Assembly: GCF_023159225.1 (NCBI RefSeq)
Contig: NC_063167.1
Coordinates: forward strand, 74,415,298 to 74,479,297
Origin: Perognathus longimembris pacificus
Lineage: Eukaryota; Chordata; Mammalia; Rodentia; Heteromyidae
Direction of reading: 5' to 3'
Length of the DNA: 64,000 nt
Position 1 is the stretch's first letter; each line of letters begins with the position of its first letter. Below the pieces are notes generated by a model. It was given only the letters and a program-made list of their open reading frames with translations. It was not told where the DNA came from and ran no database searches. The position numbers were made by a program, and so were the translations under genes. This document shows positions 33,803-45,360 of the stretch, piece by piece.

Positions 33803-36248
33803 TAAAATGGCATACAAAACTTGCAGAGATAGAATGATCTCAAAATTCGGTCAAACGCCACCTGGTATGTTCATGCCATAATCTATCCAGTCACGCTTTT
33901 TTACTGTTCACTATGAACAGTATTCAATGGCTTTGAAAATACACACTTCTTGAAGCCTTCTCTAGGATGTTCACCCAAATAACTACTCCAGGATCTACTT
34001 GATTCCTAGAGTTACTTAAGTTAGTGAACAGACAGATGGTTTTTAAATGTACAAGCCAGCAAAACAATTCCTTAAGCTGAAAGAATGATCATATATTTCA
34101 ATGTTTCACCACAACAAATGTGAATCACAGCAATGCAACACAGTGTGAAGAGGAAAAAGAAAATCAATGTAACTCTGAAATTATCTCCACTGTGGGGTAG
34201 TAATTGCCATTCAGAGGCTTTAATCTAGAAGTTGAAAACTAATCTAAACTTTCTTTTTCCCAATCTTAATTCAGTAAGAGAAAACTGAAATGTGGTCCAC
34301 CTTCTTTGTTATAAATGTGTTATATTCCTGAAGCTCACTATTGGTCCCATTTGTACCATAAAAAGTATGATCCACTTGAGCCTGGCTCCCCTGTGACTCT
34401 TAAATCATTGTAATACCTAGAGATAGTCATTACATTGCTAAGATCCCTCCCTACTCTGTTCAAATTTCTCCTCAAATATCTTGGTGCCTAAAATATCCAG
34501 GAAACTTACAGTCGCCATATGAAATATCTTAATATATTCATTCAACATTTCTCCACACCTTCTATGTGCACAAATTACGTAGTAGAAGAGAACTAGATTC
34601 ACCAGATAATAGGATCCTGGTTCAATTTTATTCCAGGAAGGAGGGAAGGCAAAGCTATTTATCAGACTCTTAGTCCATTGGTAAGTAGCTGAAATATCCA
34701 ATTAATAGGCTTTAACCATCAGATGGAATTTGTTTTTAGAATAATGAAAATGTGTTGTCATTGCATTCTTATTCCCTTGTGCATGTGTATGTGTGTGTGT
34801 TTAAGATGTGATTCATTATAACTTATTTTTAACTGTTCTGTTTTCTAATTCTTTATATTTTCACATCTTTTCAACAAACATAATAGTACATAAATAATAT
34901 CTGACAGGAATTTACAGATTTTTCTCCACTGGTATGCCTTTGTTCTCCGGGCATCTTAAAATACAGAGGTGGTAAAAAAAAAAAAAAAAGAAAGAAAGAA
35001 AGAAAGAATTACAAAGAGATTCCAAATGTGAGCTTTCCTACATGAAAAAGCATCAGTTTTCTCCCTTCAACTGCACACATCACAGATTGCAGTTAACAAT
35101 GCATTAAGCAACACAGGAGAGTAATTCTGAACCCAAACATCATGCCAAATTCTGCCAGTGAAAAGTACTTGCTAAACGTAGCTTCATTTTGAAAGTCGCT
35201 GTTTTCATTAACAGTATCTTCCAAGCACCTTATTTCAATTGTACGACGATTAGCCATGAAAACTTAGCTGCTTCTGTTTACTCTTGGAATTATACCTATT
35301 AATTTACCAACTCAGTTTGTTTTCTCAGTTGTCATTCCTCTGTCAGAAAGATTGTTAAGAGGCCAAAGGTCTCTCTTTTCCCTTTCTATGCCTCTAGAAT
35401 TGCCTGAGACTTCACTTACCAGTACGATTCAGGGTACAGGATCCATTGAAAAGTGGAGTCCATTCTGTTGTTCGCTCACTCACTCTTATCCTTATGAAAG
35501 AGACTTATTTTTAGCAAAGACTTGAAACATACTTCATCTACATACTTTGCTACTTGCTATGCAGTATGATCAAAAACAACAGAAATCCAGTGAGTGAACT
35601 TCCTCAGACTTATGAATAAACATACATTTAATTTCAAAATTGACCAACAATATAATTAATTCAGGAATAAGCTGATGCAATTTTATCAGATACTTTTCTT
35701 CTCACGTTGAAATCTGTGACATTAAATAAAAACGAACTGAAATTTGAAATTAATTTTTTTCATTTTTACTGCATCAGTGCTACAATCAACAGTAGTAACA
35801 AATATTCACCAAATCCCTAGGATTTTAGTGCATCAGTGCTACAATCAACAGTAGTAACAAATATTCACCAAATCCCTAGGATTTTAGTATGAACAAATTA
35901 ATCCTCATGACATAAATCAGTATTTGAGAGAGAGAGAGAGGAAGGGAGGGAGGGAGAGAGAGACTGAGAGAGAGGGACCAAGAGACAATGAGACAGAGAT
36001 AGACATGATGACACTTTGTTTATAATTAGATTTTATGTGTTTCATTTCATTGTTCCTTGACAAATCCACAAGGAATACATCTCATCATGCTAAAGAAAAC
36101 CATCATTAAGTACTTTTAAACATAAAAAAAGTCTCTCATCCTCAAACAAGATTAGAGAGGAAACCTCAAGAGTAAAACTATCGACTGAAAAGTTAGTTGA
36201 CAGAAGTGTTGATGTGCTACTGTGTATTCATAGTCAGCTCAATTTTTT
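33803..36248. other. repeat-poor block with tandem duplication
   Basis: 2.4 kb without SINE or L1. Contains an A/AAAG run (34973-35005), unique sequence at 35030-35600 that looks constrained, the 59-bp duplication listed separately, and GA-rich sequence at 35925-36000. Confidence 0.4.
35770..35888. repeat. perfect 59-bp tandem duplication
   Basis: The segment starting TGCATCAGTGCTACAATCAA is repeated head to tail with period 59 and no mismatch over the overlap. Confidence 0.95.
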
Positions 36249-36318
36249 CTCCTATTCCTCCTCCCCCTCCCTCTCCCCCTCCCCCTCCTCCTCCTCCTCC
36301 TCTTCCTCCTCCTCCTCT
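36249..36318. repeat. CTC-rich microsatellite at a reverse SINE tail
   Basis: CTCCCC and CTC units; on the other strand a GAG tail of the adjacent SINE. Confidence 0.93.
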
Positions 36319-36524
36319 GGCTTGAATTCAAGACCTGGGGACTGAATTTTTTTTGCTCAAGGCTAGCACTCTACCACTTTGAACCACAATTCCACTTCCG
36401 GTTTTCTGGTGGTCAATTGGGGATAAGAGTCTCACAAACTTTCTTGACATCAAACCGTGGTCCTCAGATCTCAGCCTTCTGGGTCACTAGGATTACTGAT
36501 ATGAGCCAATGGCATCCGGCTCAA
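36319..36524 (-). mobile_element. composite SINE, reverse
   Basis: CTTGAATTCAAGACCTGGGG to AATGGCATCCGGCTC. A near-duplicate target site, GCTCAAT(T/C)TT, lies at 36237-36246 and 36519-36528, outside the CTC run. Confidence 0.88.
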
Positions 36525-37215
36525 TCTTAACGTTGTCGTATTTAAACTTTTACCACATTGATATTCAGATATAGGGGATCCTCAAAATTTTGACAATAGT
36601 TAACATCATCAAGTACTACTAAAGCCATTTTTAAAATCTGAAATTCATAAAGCAATAGATAAAACACATATCAATGTGGGATACTAGATTCTCCTACACA
36701 GGTTCACTTTCAAATAGCTAGAGATGAGTGATCTTAGCAGGCTGAATGCTCATCACAGCACTAGGGAATGTGGACTAAGCAAAGAGCCAGCACTAATTGC
36801 AGTTGTCAAGGTTTAATGCAGTATGGCCAAGCCACTGTTCAAGCAGCAGGACTATTCATCTTTCCTAAGATTGATTTTATAAATACACAGTCAAGGTGTC
36901 TTACAAGTTCAAGTACTTCAGGGAAAAAGAAAATCTCTTTGTATAGTGCTCTATACACAGAATAAACTCTTAGAACAAACTTCAACCTTCATTCTAGTGT
37001 TTTGACTTGAAGAGGGTTTTGGTGAAAAATTACACCTGTCTATTAATAAGGATTTATTCAGATTTCATCTGCATAAATATATGATCCTGTCTTTCAGTGA
37101 GGAACCACAGTATCATGAAATTCTTTCCAGCTGCAGAACAAGCTGAGCCAAAAAAAAAAAAAAAAATAGGGAGATGAGTCAATAAGTTTGATGTTGAGAA
37201 ATAACACAAGACACT
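36525..37215. other. unassigned intergenic sequence
   Basis: No gene recognised; A run at 37150-37166. Confidence 0.4.
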
Positions 37216-37447
37216 CTTTTTTTTTTTTGCTAGTCCTGGGACTTGAACTCAGGAATCAGGCACTATCCCGGAGCTTTTGTGCTCAGGGCTAGCACTCTAC
37301 AGCTTGAGTTACAGCTCTGCTTCCAGTGTTTTGCTGGTTAATAGGAGATAAGAGTCTCACAGACTTTCCTGCCTGGGCTGGTTTTGAACGGTGATCCTCA
37401 GATCTCAGCCTCCTGAGTAGGTAAGATAATAGGCATGAGCCACCTAC
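37216..37447 (-). mobile_element. composite SINE, reverse
   Basis: T run, GGGACTTGAACTCAGGAATC to GGCATGAGCCACCTAC. Confidence 0.9.
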
Positions 37448-37785
37448 AAAATGCTGTTTTTATAGACCAATAATTCTAAATTTCTAAGTGCTGATCTGTT
37501 TTGTCCTGAAGAGCATCATCATATCTAGGGTATTAATGCATTAAATGATTATTAATATTAAAAATCAAATAAAAATCATTCTATAACTAATAGAATCCCT
37601 AGTCTCCAAAAAATATTTAAGTACATAGTTATTACTATTTCTTACAGAAGCATGTGGAACAAAAGACTAACAGTAGAATAAATGGGGCTAGGATTGCCTC
37701 TTAATACCATAGCATTGTTTCTCTTTTACTTATAAAGTCACTAGAATTATCTTCTTGTTATTCTTTCTCTTTCTTTAATTGTATT
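37448..37785. other. unassigned AT-rich sequence
   Basis: Nothing recognised. Confidence 0.4.
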
Positions 37786-38270
37786 TTCTTTAAGTAGTTC
37801 TACATAGAAGTTTCATTTCAGCATCAGTTTATGTGTGCAATGCATCCTGATCAACGTCACCCCATCCCTCATTCTCCTCCATCTCTCCCAACCCCACCCA
37901 CAATGGCCAGAAGTAAAAATGTTTGAATATATGAATTTATTCACCCACCCTTCCTCTCTCCATTGGTCTTCCCCCTCCCCTTGACCCATTTCAGCTTCCT
38001 GGTATTGATTTTGTTAAACTGTTCATTAGCTGAGTTAGACCATAGGAATGCTCTGCTGGGTACGCCATGTTTACCTTCTTGTTGTTCTGATACTGGAAAG
38101 TGAGGAAATGCATACATAGTGTGGGTTCTGTGAGATACCGAATGCTGTACATTCTGTCTTACATAACCAAAACACCATGATTCATCTTCTCCACAATGCA
38201 AACCATGTTAGAGTTGTTCTCCATGGTGGGTTGGCATTGTCCTGGTTACCATAGAGATAAACTGATAAGT
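37786..38270 (-). mobile_element. LINE-1 3' UTR, reverse
   Basis: TTAAGTAGTTCTACATAGAAG, a CACCCCATCCCTCATTCTCC purine-tract complement and GAATTTATTCACCCACCC are reverse complements of the L1 3' ends at 3.86, 14.5 and 17.7 kb. The right part (after 38000) is less certain. Confidence 0.6.
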
Positions 38271-39500
38271 CAGCCCCTCCCATTCAACTCTAAATGTAAT
38301 GCCATGAAGAAAAATAGCCTTAAAGCATTTTTTAAACATTTAAAGGGTTAGGAAATTTCCTTGGATGTTGAACTCCTTCACCCTCATTGGGGTGTTGTAT
38401 GGCTCTTTATCTAGGATAATAAGGCTCTGTGAAGACACACCAATCAGTACAAATTTGTCTACATGGATAAAAAAAATGGTCCTGTTTGCATATGGATATT
38501 CATAAAAATTAAAGAGGAAAAGTCAAAACTAAATAAATATTTAATGTTTCGGCACCTGTCATCTAGACTTGTTTTTTGTTGTTGTTGTTGTTGTTGTTGG
38601 CATGTGTGCACTTAACAACTATTGACTAGCAGTAATACTGCTACTCTAACCAACTTCATTAAAGAATAAAAGAAAAGTAATAAGTCATTTCACACTCTGT
38701 CTGACCATTATACAATAATAGCAAGATTTCATGCAAGGGTACAACATTATGCCCATCTGCAATCACAGTCTCTTTGCAAAAATCTCAATTCACACTTCAC
38801 ATGCAGCTAACCTTGTTACCATCCCTTCTTAAATCCATCAGTGTTGCAGCTGTACATCTTCACAGCCCAACATCTTAAAATTCATCACTTTGGCACCTTA
38901 GCATCACTGGAGGTCAAGAGAAAGAATCCAACCAAGAATAATTAAAGGGCACCCAGATGTTTAGTTTACTTATCTCCAGCCTTTCCTTTAACATATTTGA
39001 ATTGCCTGTGTGTACTATTCCTTTCATAGTTTTTAGATATGTGCAATGTGATTATTTTAAGGCTAGAAGACCTGGAACAATACATTTCAGACTTTTTTTT
39101 TTACAAGTATAGTTCTTTGTAGTTGAAATTTGAACAAGAGGCGTGATAATGAGTAGGTTGAGGGAAGGAAAGGTGTTATCTCATTAAGGTAATTACTAAG
39201 ACATCCCCACCATTATATCGGTTTGAAAATGTGGCAATTAAAGCACCCTACATGGGCTCCTGAAGACAAGAGAACAAGACAGTTCTCTTGGAACTTCTAA
39301 GGTGCGGTTAATATGTGTCATGTAAATGAAAGGATACACTGTTGCTATTTAATTCTTTTCTACACCCCATACCCTCCACCTTCGATTTCTTTGTGGGTTA
39401 TGGTGCTTTATTATTTTTTCCCCCTTAACCTGAATTTAGTTCTCATGAAAGGTGCCAGATAGATAACTCTGGAAGGTAAAACCCACAGAAGAATCAAGAG

Positions 39501-39542
<42 letters not shown>

Positions 39543-39902
39543 ACGTGCACAGGCAAGTTTGATGGATAAATGCTCCCAACCTAAGCCAGAAGACCTCTGA
39601 CTGTCTTTCTCACTCCTGTCAGGCAAGTCCCTTTGCCAGCAGGAGGCTGCCTAATCCAGGGTTAGAATTAGGAAGATTTAAAACACATGGAAAACAATGG
39701 CCACTGGTGTTCTTATCTCAGCAAAGTCTTTCAGCTCTCTATTCACTCAGGCTAAATTTGCACTATTCACCAGCACTACTAATCTTCATCAGTAGTCCCA
39801 CCCCCTTCTTGCTCTTTCATTGTTTCTACTGTCCTCACCAAAATGATAATGTGATACACTCCATTGACACATAATAACCATTCTCAAGTATCTTGCTCCC
39901 AC
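38271..39902. other. repeat-poor intergenic block
   Basis: No gene seen. Contains a TTG run (38577-38599) and a CA microsatellite (39502-39538). Confidence 0.4.
39502..39538. repeat. (CA)n microsatellite
   Basis: Pure CA, followed by GTGCACGTGCAC. Confidence 0.95.
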
Positions 39903-40130
39903 TAGACTCAATGGCTGACACTTGCAATCCTAGCTACTCAGGAGGCATCTGAGCATCTCAAATCAGTGCCAATTTGGGGCAGAAAAGTCCTCAAGACTCC
40001 ATCTCCCATAATCAGCAAAATGCCAGACCGGGAATGGCTCAAGTGGTAGAGAGTGCCATTGGTGAGTGAAAAAGCTGAGCAAGAGCTCAAGGCCCTGAGT
40101 TCAGGCCCTAGTCCAGGGGTGGTGGTAAGG
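39903..40130 (+). mobile_element. composite SINE
   Basis: CAATGGCTGACACTTGCAATCC to AGTTCAGGCCCTAGTCC, diverged. Confidence 0.8.
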
Positions 40131-40146
40131 GAAAGAATCTTGGTTT

Positions 40147-40232
40147 CATGGACTGGAGGTGTGGCTCAGGTAATAGAACACTTGCCTTCCGAGAGAGAGA
40201 GAGAGAGAGAAGAAAAGAAAAGAAAAGAAAAA
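40147..40232 (+). mobile_element. ID-like 5' fragment ending in GA/AGAAA repeat
   Basis: ATGGACTGGAGGTGTGGCTCAG, then GAGAGA (40190-40210) and AGAAA units. Confidence 0.6.
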
Positions 40233-40450
40233 GAAGTAACTCACATTTCTAATCCTCTACTGAGGGAGCTGAAATCTGAAAGACTGAGATTTAAAGCCAG
40301 CTCCAATAGAAACGTTTGGGAGCATCCATCTCTAATTAACTAGCAAAATGCTGAACTAGAGGCATGGCTGAAGTGGCCAAGCATCAGCCTTATAAGTAGC
40401 CAACTGAGAACACGAGGCCCTGAGTTCAAGTTGTGATCCTAACACAAAAT
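40233..40450 (+). mobile_element. composite SINE
   Basis: GTAACTCACATTTCTAATCC to GAGTTCAAGTTGTGATCC, with a TTAATTAA-type tail. Confidence 0.8.
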
Positions 40451-40642
40451 TAATTAATAATTAAATGATTTTAGGATACCTGGCAATGTAAGAACAATTC
40501 CTCCTCAATATTGCATGTTAAATACCATATAGATGAAGAGATTTAAATAATACTAAAATACTTGTACTACATGAAGGAAAACAGATGAAATGACACAACT
40601 ATATAAGATGTACAGCAAAAATCTAATAATAAATCAAAAGCC

Positions 40643-40756
40643 CAGCCTGGTGCACACTCATAATCCCAGCACTGGGGAGGTTTAGGCAGGACAACTGGGA
40701 GTTGCCAGCCAGGCTGGACTACATAGTAACACCCTGTCTCAAACAAAAGAGAAATG
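40643..40756 (+). mobile_element. B1 SINE monomer
   Basis: GCCTGGTGCACACTCATAATCC, CAGCACTGGGGAGG and GGCTGGACTACATAGTAAC, ending CCTGTCTCAAAC; a standard rodent B1 layout without an ID part. Confidence 0.88.
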
Positions 40757-41379
40757 CTAACAGTGGCTTTCTGTGATTGTCTAAAGGTGAACATTTTTTT
40801 CCTCTGGGCTTTTCAAGATTACATAAATTTTCTACAGTGAGTATGCATTACTTTTACAACAGGAAGGTTGTCTTAGGAATTTGTTTACATGAAGTCTCAG
40901 TTTCTTTGTAATAGGGTATGTCCATATAAACTGCACTAAAACTGAAGACCAAGAGTCATCTGAAAATGCTGCAATCCTGAAGTTTCTCCTTCCTTCTTTT
41001 TTTCCTTCTCTGTCTTTCCAGAAAAAAAAGTAAGAGAAAAGATGAGTTGAAGAGGAAAAATGCATTAAGCAATATATTTAGAAAGAATTGATGTGAGATT
41101 CTATCCAAGACGGTTTGGGTTAAGATCAGTTCTGCTTAAAATCCAATTACATATTAACGTGATTGTTTGAAATATCCTTTAGCCAAATTTATGGGCAGAA
41201 CCAAGAAATAGTCATGTTCTGTAAGAAAGTAGATAATTCATGAGAAATAAAAGAGCAGTGTGTGAAACATGGCCAAATTGAAACGATTCCTCCTGAAATG
41301 CCCCTGATGGGTGCTGTAGTACTGCAAAAGCAGACCAAAAACAAAAACATCAATGTTTTGGGGTTGCTGGAGTGGTTCT
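40757..41379. other. unassigned intergenic sequence
   Basis: Nothing recognised. Confidence 0.4.
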
Positions 41380-41587
41380 GTTAGTAATGGTGGGAAATCA
41401 AGTTCAGGGCCCCACACTTGCTAGGCAGGCATTCTGCCACTTAAGCCACACATGGAGTAGGATTTTTCCCATTATTTTGAAATGGAGTCTGTCTGACTTT
41501 TCTGCCCAGGCTAACTTTGAACCTCAATCCTCAGCTCTTGGCCTGTCAGGACACTAGGTTTATATACTTAAGGCACCATGCCTGGCC
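41380..41587 (-). mobile_element. ID + B1 composite SINE, reverse
   Basis: GGGAAATCAAGTTCAGGGCCC, TGGAGTCTGTCTGAC and GGCACCATGCCTGGCC. Confidence 0.75.
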
Positions 41588-42085
41588 TATTTGCTTTTAA
41601 AAAAAAAATAATAATAAAACCTTCATCCAAAATATTAACTAATAGCAAGATCCAGTCCATTCTTAAGCTTAGTTCAATATTCCTCAGTGAGGATGTTTGG
41701 CCTGTGATCTTTGTCCCCATGAAATCATCACAGACATGTGAAATATCAAAGTTTAAAAAAAAAAAAACCTGTTAGGCAAAAACAAGCCAGGAATGGAGAA
41801 CAGAAGAGATTATGTGGGCCTCCTCCTTCAAAATCTCCTCCCAGGTGAAAACTTTCCTTCTCTAAGTTCACTCACCTTATCTACACTATTTGCTCATCAG
41901 ATATCTGGCTAGCAGTTCCTGAGAAGAAAGCAATTGTTTTTGCTTTCCCAAATGAAGGTATTGATGTTTATATAAATTTTAATCAAATTTTACCTCTGTG
42001 GGCCGACCTTGGGCATGTGAAACAGCTGTGCCTTCTGTACGGTCATCAGGCAAGTGGCTCCTGCATGGGTGCAGGCAGGGGCAAA

Positions 42086-42088
<3 letters not shown>
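41588..42088. other. unassigned intergenic sequence
   Basis: Nothing recognised beyond A runs. Confidence 0.4.

Positions 42089-42139
<51 letters not shown>
42089..42139. repeat. (TG)n microsatellite at a reverse SINE tail
   Basis: 51 bp of TG just before the reverse SINE. Confidence 0.97.
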
Positions 42140-42140
<1 letters not shown>

Positions 42141-42152
42141 ACGCATGCACAC

Positions 42153-42375
42153 GGAGGCTTAAACTCAGGGCCTGGGCACTCTCCCTTAGCTTTTATGCTC
42201 AAGGCTGATGCTCTACCACTTGAGGCACCCCTCTACTTCTAGATTTTTGATAATTAATTGGAAATAGAGTCACATGGACTTTCCTGCTAGAGAGATTGGT
42301 TTGAAATCTCCATCCTCAGATCTCAGCCTCCTGAGTGGTTAGGATTACATGCATGAGCCATTGGCACCTGATTAG
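42153..42375 (-). mobile_element. composite SINE, reverse
   Basis: GAGGCTTAAACTCAGGGCC to CATGAGCCATTGGCACC. Confidence 0.9.
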
Positions 42376-43017
42376 GCAAAATATTTTAATCAAAGATAAG
42401 AGAAGGAATAAGAGGAAAGGAATAATAAAAGTGAAGGCTTCGTTTCTGCAACCAGGCACACCTGAGTCTGAGAGAGGTAAGCAAAGAGAGGAAAGAGAAG
42501 GAGAGGAGTCTTTAGAAGGGGAGAAAGGGGGAGGGGGAGAGAAGGGGAGGGAGAGGAGAGGAAGGGAGAGAGGGAGGGGAGAGGAGCTCTGTAACTGGGC
42601 AAACACTTGTTTCCTGTGCTATGATTGGCTGTAGCTACAGGACAAGATGGATAGAGGTATTGGTGCTGGTGTGAAGATCTCATTTCCAATGTAACTGCAG
42701 AGGAACTCTTGGAGGACACAAAATGTGGACTGCCAGAAATCTCCCAGGCACCCTAGCAAAGAAGAAAGGCAAAGGGGAGTGTGCTGTGCTCATGTTTGTC
42801 TGTTTGTGCTTTATGTTTTTGTTTTCCTGGACCAGTCAATGCACAGCAATGGAAGATTGTGGGACACAATGCCTTTGCTTGAGTCTAATGTAATGCCACA
42901 ATGTGTTCACTCAAGGCCATGAGGGCATTAATGTCCTCTTAATTTAATTTTGACAATGTGGCAAGCTTCCATTAATAGAATGATTGGTAGAACAAATGAA
43001 TAAGAAAGTGGTGTCTG
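42376..43017. other. unassigned sequence with purine-rich patch
   Basis: GGGAGA-type low-complexity sequence at 42520-42590; no gene. Confidence 0.45.
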
Positions 43018-43241
43018 ACACTGCTGGTTCATGCCTGTAATCCTAGCTACTCCGAAGACTGAGATCTGAGGACCGTGGTTCAAAGCCAGCCCAGGTAGGA
43101 ATGTCTGTGAGGCTCTAACCTCTAATTGTCCACCAAAAAGCCCGAAGTAGAGCTGTGGCTCAAAGTGGTAGAGTGGTAGACTTGAGCAAAAAGAGCTCAG
43201 GGACAGTGCTCAGACCCTGAGTTCAGGGCTCATGACTGAAA
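43018..43241 (+). mobile_element. composite SINE
   Basis: GCTGGTTCATGCCTGTAATCC to AGTTCAGGGCTCATGACTG. Confidence 0.88.
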
Positions 43242-43365
43242 GAGGGAGGGAAGGAGGGAGGGAGGGAGGGAGGAAGGAAGGAAGGAAGGAAGGAAGGAAG
43301 GAAGGAAGGAAGGAAGGAAGCAAGGAAGCAAGGAAGCAAGGAAGCAAGGAAGCAAGGAAGGAGTG
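43242..43365. repeat. (GGAA)n with GGAAGCAA higher-order units at a SINE tail
   Basis: GGGA, then GGAA, then about five GCAAGGAA octamers, showing stepwise variant spread. Confidence 0.95.
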
Positions 43366-43882
43366 TCTCAACATGACTATGGTTGTAATCCACCTATTTC
43401 CAACTGGAAATGTCTGTTACTATCCAGGCTGGCAGTACTATGACTAGACTACAGAAGGGAAGGTCAAGAAAAACTGAACAATCAGTGCCTTAGTGGTTTC
43501 ATCTGATATTATTTGTGTCTCTCAAAAATCATGTCATGGGTTTTTTTATAATTAAATTTGAGATACTAAAAAAGCCAAAAGTATAAAATTAAATCATTAG
43601 AAAGTCAGTTCATTCAACAGTTCACCTAGTTAATGAAAGCCTGACAGGTCCCTTCACTTGGAAGACTTCTACATTTCAAAACTATACCAACAGCTGGGCT
43701 TCCCTACTGAAGGAATTATGTAGCCCAGACAACCAGGTCCATTTCCTGTCAGCCACTGATTCTAGAAAGCTTTGTGTCTTTCCACCAGGACACTCTAATT
43801 TTGTAGCTGGAGAGTGAGGAAACCGCCAAGGCTAAGGAACCATTTTAAGTTCACATTCCTCCATAGAAAACTTTCCCTCCCA
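43366..43882. other. unassigned intergenic sequence
   Basis: Nothing recognised. Confidence 0.4.
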
Positions 43883-44235
43883 ACCAGGCATTGGTGGCTC
43901 ATGCCTATAATCCCTGCTACCCAGGAGGCTAAGATCAGGAGGATCACAGTTCCAGGTCAGACCAGGCAGAAAAGTCGGTGAGATCCTATCCTCACAGAAG
44001 AAGCTGGGCATGGTCGTACTAGCCTGTATTCCTAAAGCAGGCCTAAAATAGGCGGATCACAGTCCAGGTAAAGACAGAGCAAAATGGAGAGCATAGCCAT
44101 CACACAATAAATGAAAATGAGCTGGAGGTGTAGCTCAGCAGTATAACACTAGTCCACCAAGTGCTAGGTCCTGAGTTCAAACCCCAGTAGTGACCCCCCC
44201 CTAAAAAAAAAAAAGAAAAAAGGAAGAAAAGAAAA
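43883..44235 (+). mobile_element. B1-B1-ID triple composite SINE
   Basis: Two B1-like parts (GGCATTGGTGGCTCATGCC; GCTGGGCATGGTCGTACTAGCC) followed by an ID-like part (GAGCTGGAGGTGTAGCTCAGC, GAGTTCAAACCCCAG), then C and A runs. Confidence 0.75.
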
Positions 44236-44849
44236 GATGGACTCTCCTGAAAGGGTGTCCTTGGGGTAACATGATTCTATCTCCCAAGGGTTCAAGGGAA
44301 AACCCCAGTGTCCAAAGCTGCCTGCTCTATAGAAGGGGATTACCCATGTTGCCACTAATCTCTCCTGGTTCCTAAACTCGGGGTAGCATTTCTATTCTCC
44401 CAGCTGCAGTGGGAAAAGGAAGAAGAGAGATGTGGATGGGTTGGGGGGAGAGGGGTGGTCAACTATGAACCCTTGGGAGGAGGCAGGCAGGTCTCACCTG
44501 GGCGAAGATTATTTTATTATCTTCACCAGAGAAGAGAAGAAAAGGTTTTTATGTTTCTATTCCCCCCAGAGCCCATCAAGAGTCACACCAGAGGCCAAAC
44601 ACCCAAGCACAGATCCGGAAGGCGTCTGGATTTCTCACCAGGGCAAAAGGGCTGTGCCCCCTTTTCCTTGAAAGGCATTTTTGCTACGGGGTGCAAGAAC
44701 TCATGGCTGTGGGGCTGGGGGTTGGGGGGGACCAGCAGGGGGTGAGGGGCGAGAACCAGGGCCTGGCCTTCACTGCAGGGCCAAACACTAAATCATTGGG
44801 AGTGGAGGAGGAACAGCCACATTCCCAGCTTCTGCCCTACAGAACCAAG
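44236..44849. other. transition to GC-rich, repeat-free DNA
   Basis: G-rich stretches near 44700-44740; no gene recognised. Confidence 0.4.
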
Positions 44850-45360
44850 TCAGAGGGCGCCGGTGGGGGCGCGGGGTAGGGAGGGGGGCGATCCCATCAT
44901 CTCCAGAGTGACAAGGCCCTCTTATCGGAAATCAAGTTCCAGCTCCAGCTCAGCACCCACGGTCCTTTTCTTTCAGTAGAGCTCCCCGGGGCGCCCCCTC
45001 TGGATGGTGTGGGGCGCTGGGGGTGCCTGAACACTCCCCCACCAGGAAGGGGCCTCGGTGGAGGGCGTTGGGGGTGCCCGGACCCCCACCCATGGGCCTG
45101 AGGTGGGGATCCAGCCTCAGGCCCATGCCTCCCACCCGCCCCCCTGGCGCAATCTGCAGCGCAGCCGCGCCCGGGAGCTTCTCCCGGACTTCTGCGCGGT
45201 GCGGCAACCGCTTGCGGGGCCCGCGCAGGGAGCGGGCGAGCCCGGGCCATCGGTGACATTTCCGGGGACTTGGCGGCAGTCCGGCGTCGGGGGCTTCTGT
45301 GCGGAGACCAGAGGCCAGGCCCCTCCCTAGTCGCTTCCACTGAGGACTTATTTAAATAGG
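44850..45360. promoter_or_regulatory. CpG-rich island downstream of BARHL2
   Basis: About 500 bp with many CpG, GCGC and GGCGCC words, abruptly more CpG-dense than its flanks, ending in a TATA-like word (TTATTTAAATAGG near 45348). It lies 3.9 kb past the inferred 3' end of BARHL2. It could be the promoter of an unannotated transcript or an orphan island; open frames here lack any recognisable protein. Confidence 0.45.

Noticed and set aside
43242..43365. CRISPR-like regular spacing in a GGAA/GCAA array
   Set aside because: Units are 4-8 bp without unique spacers, in a mammalian genome; this is a microsatellite.
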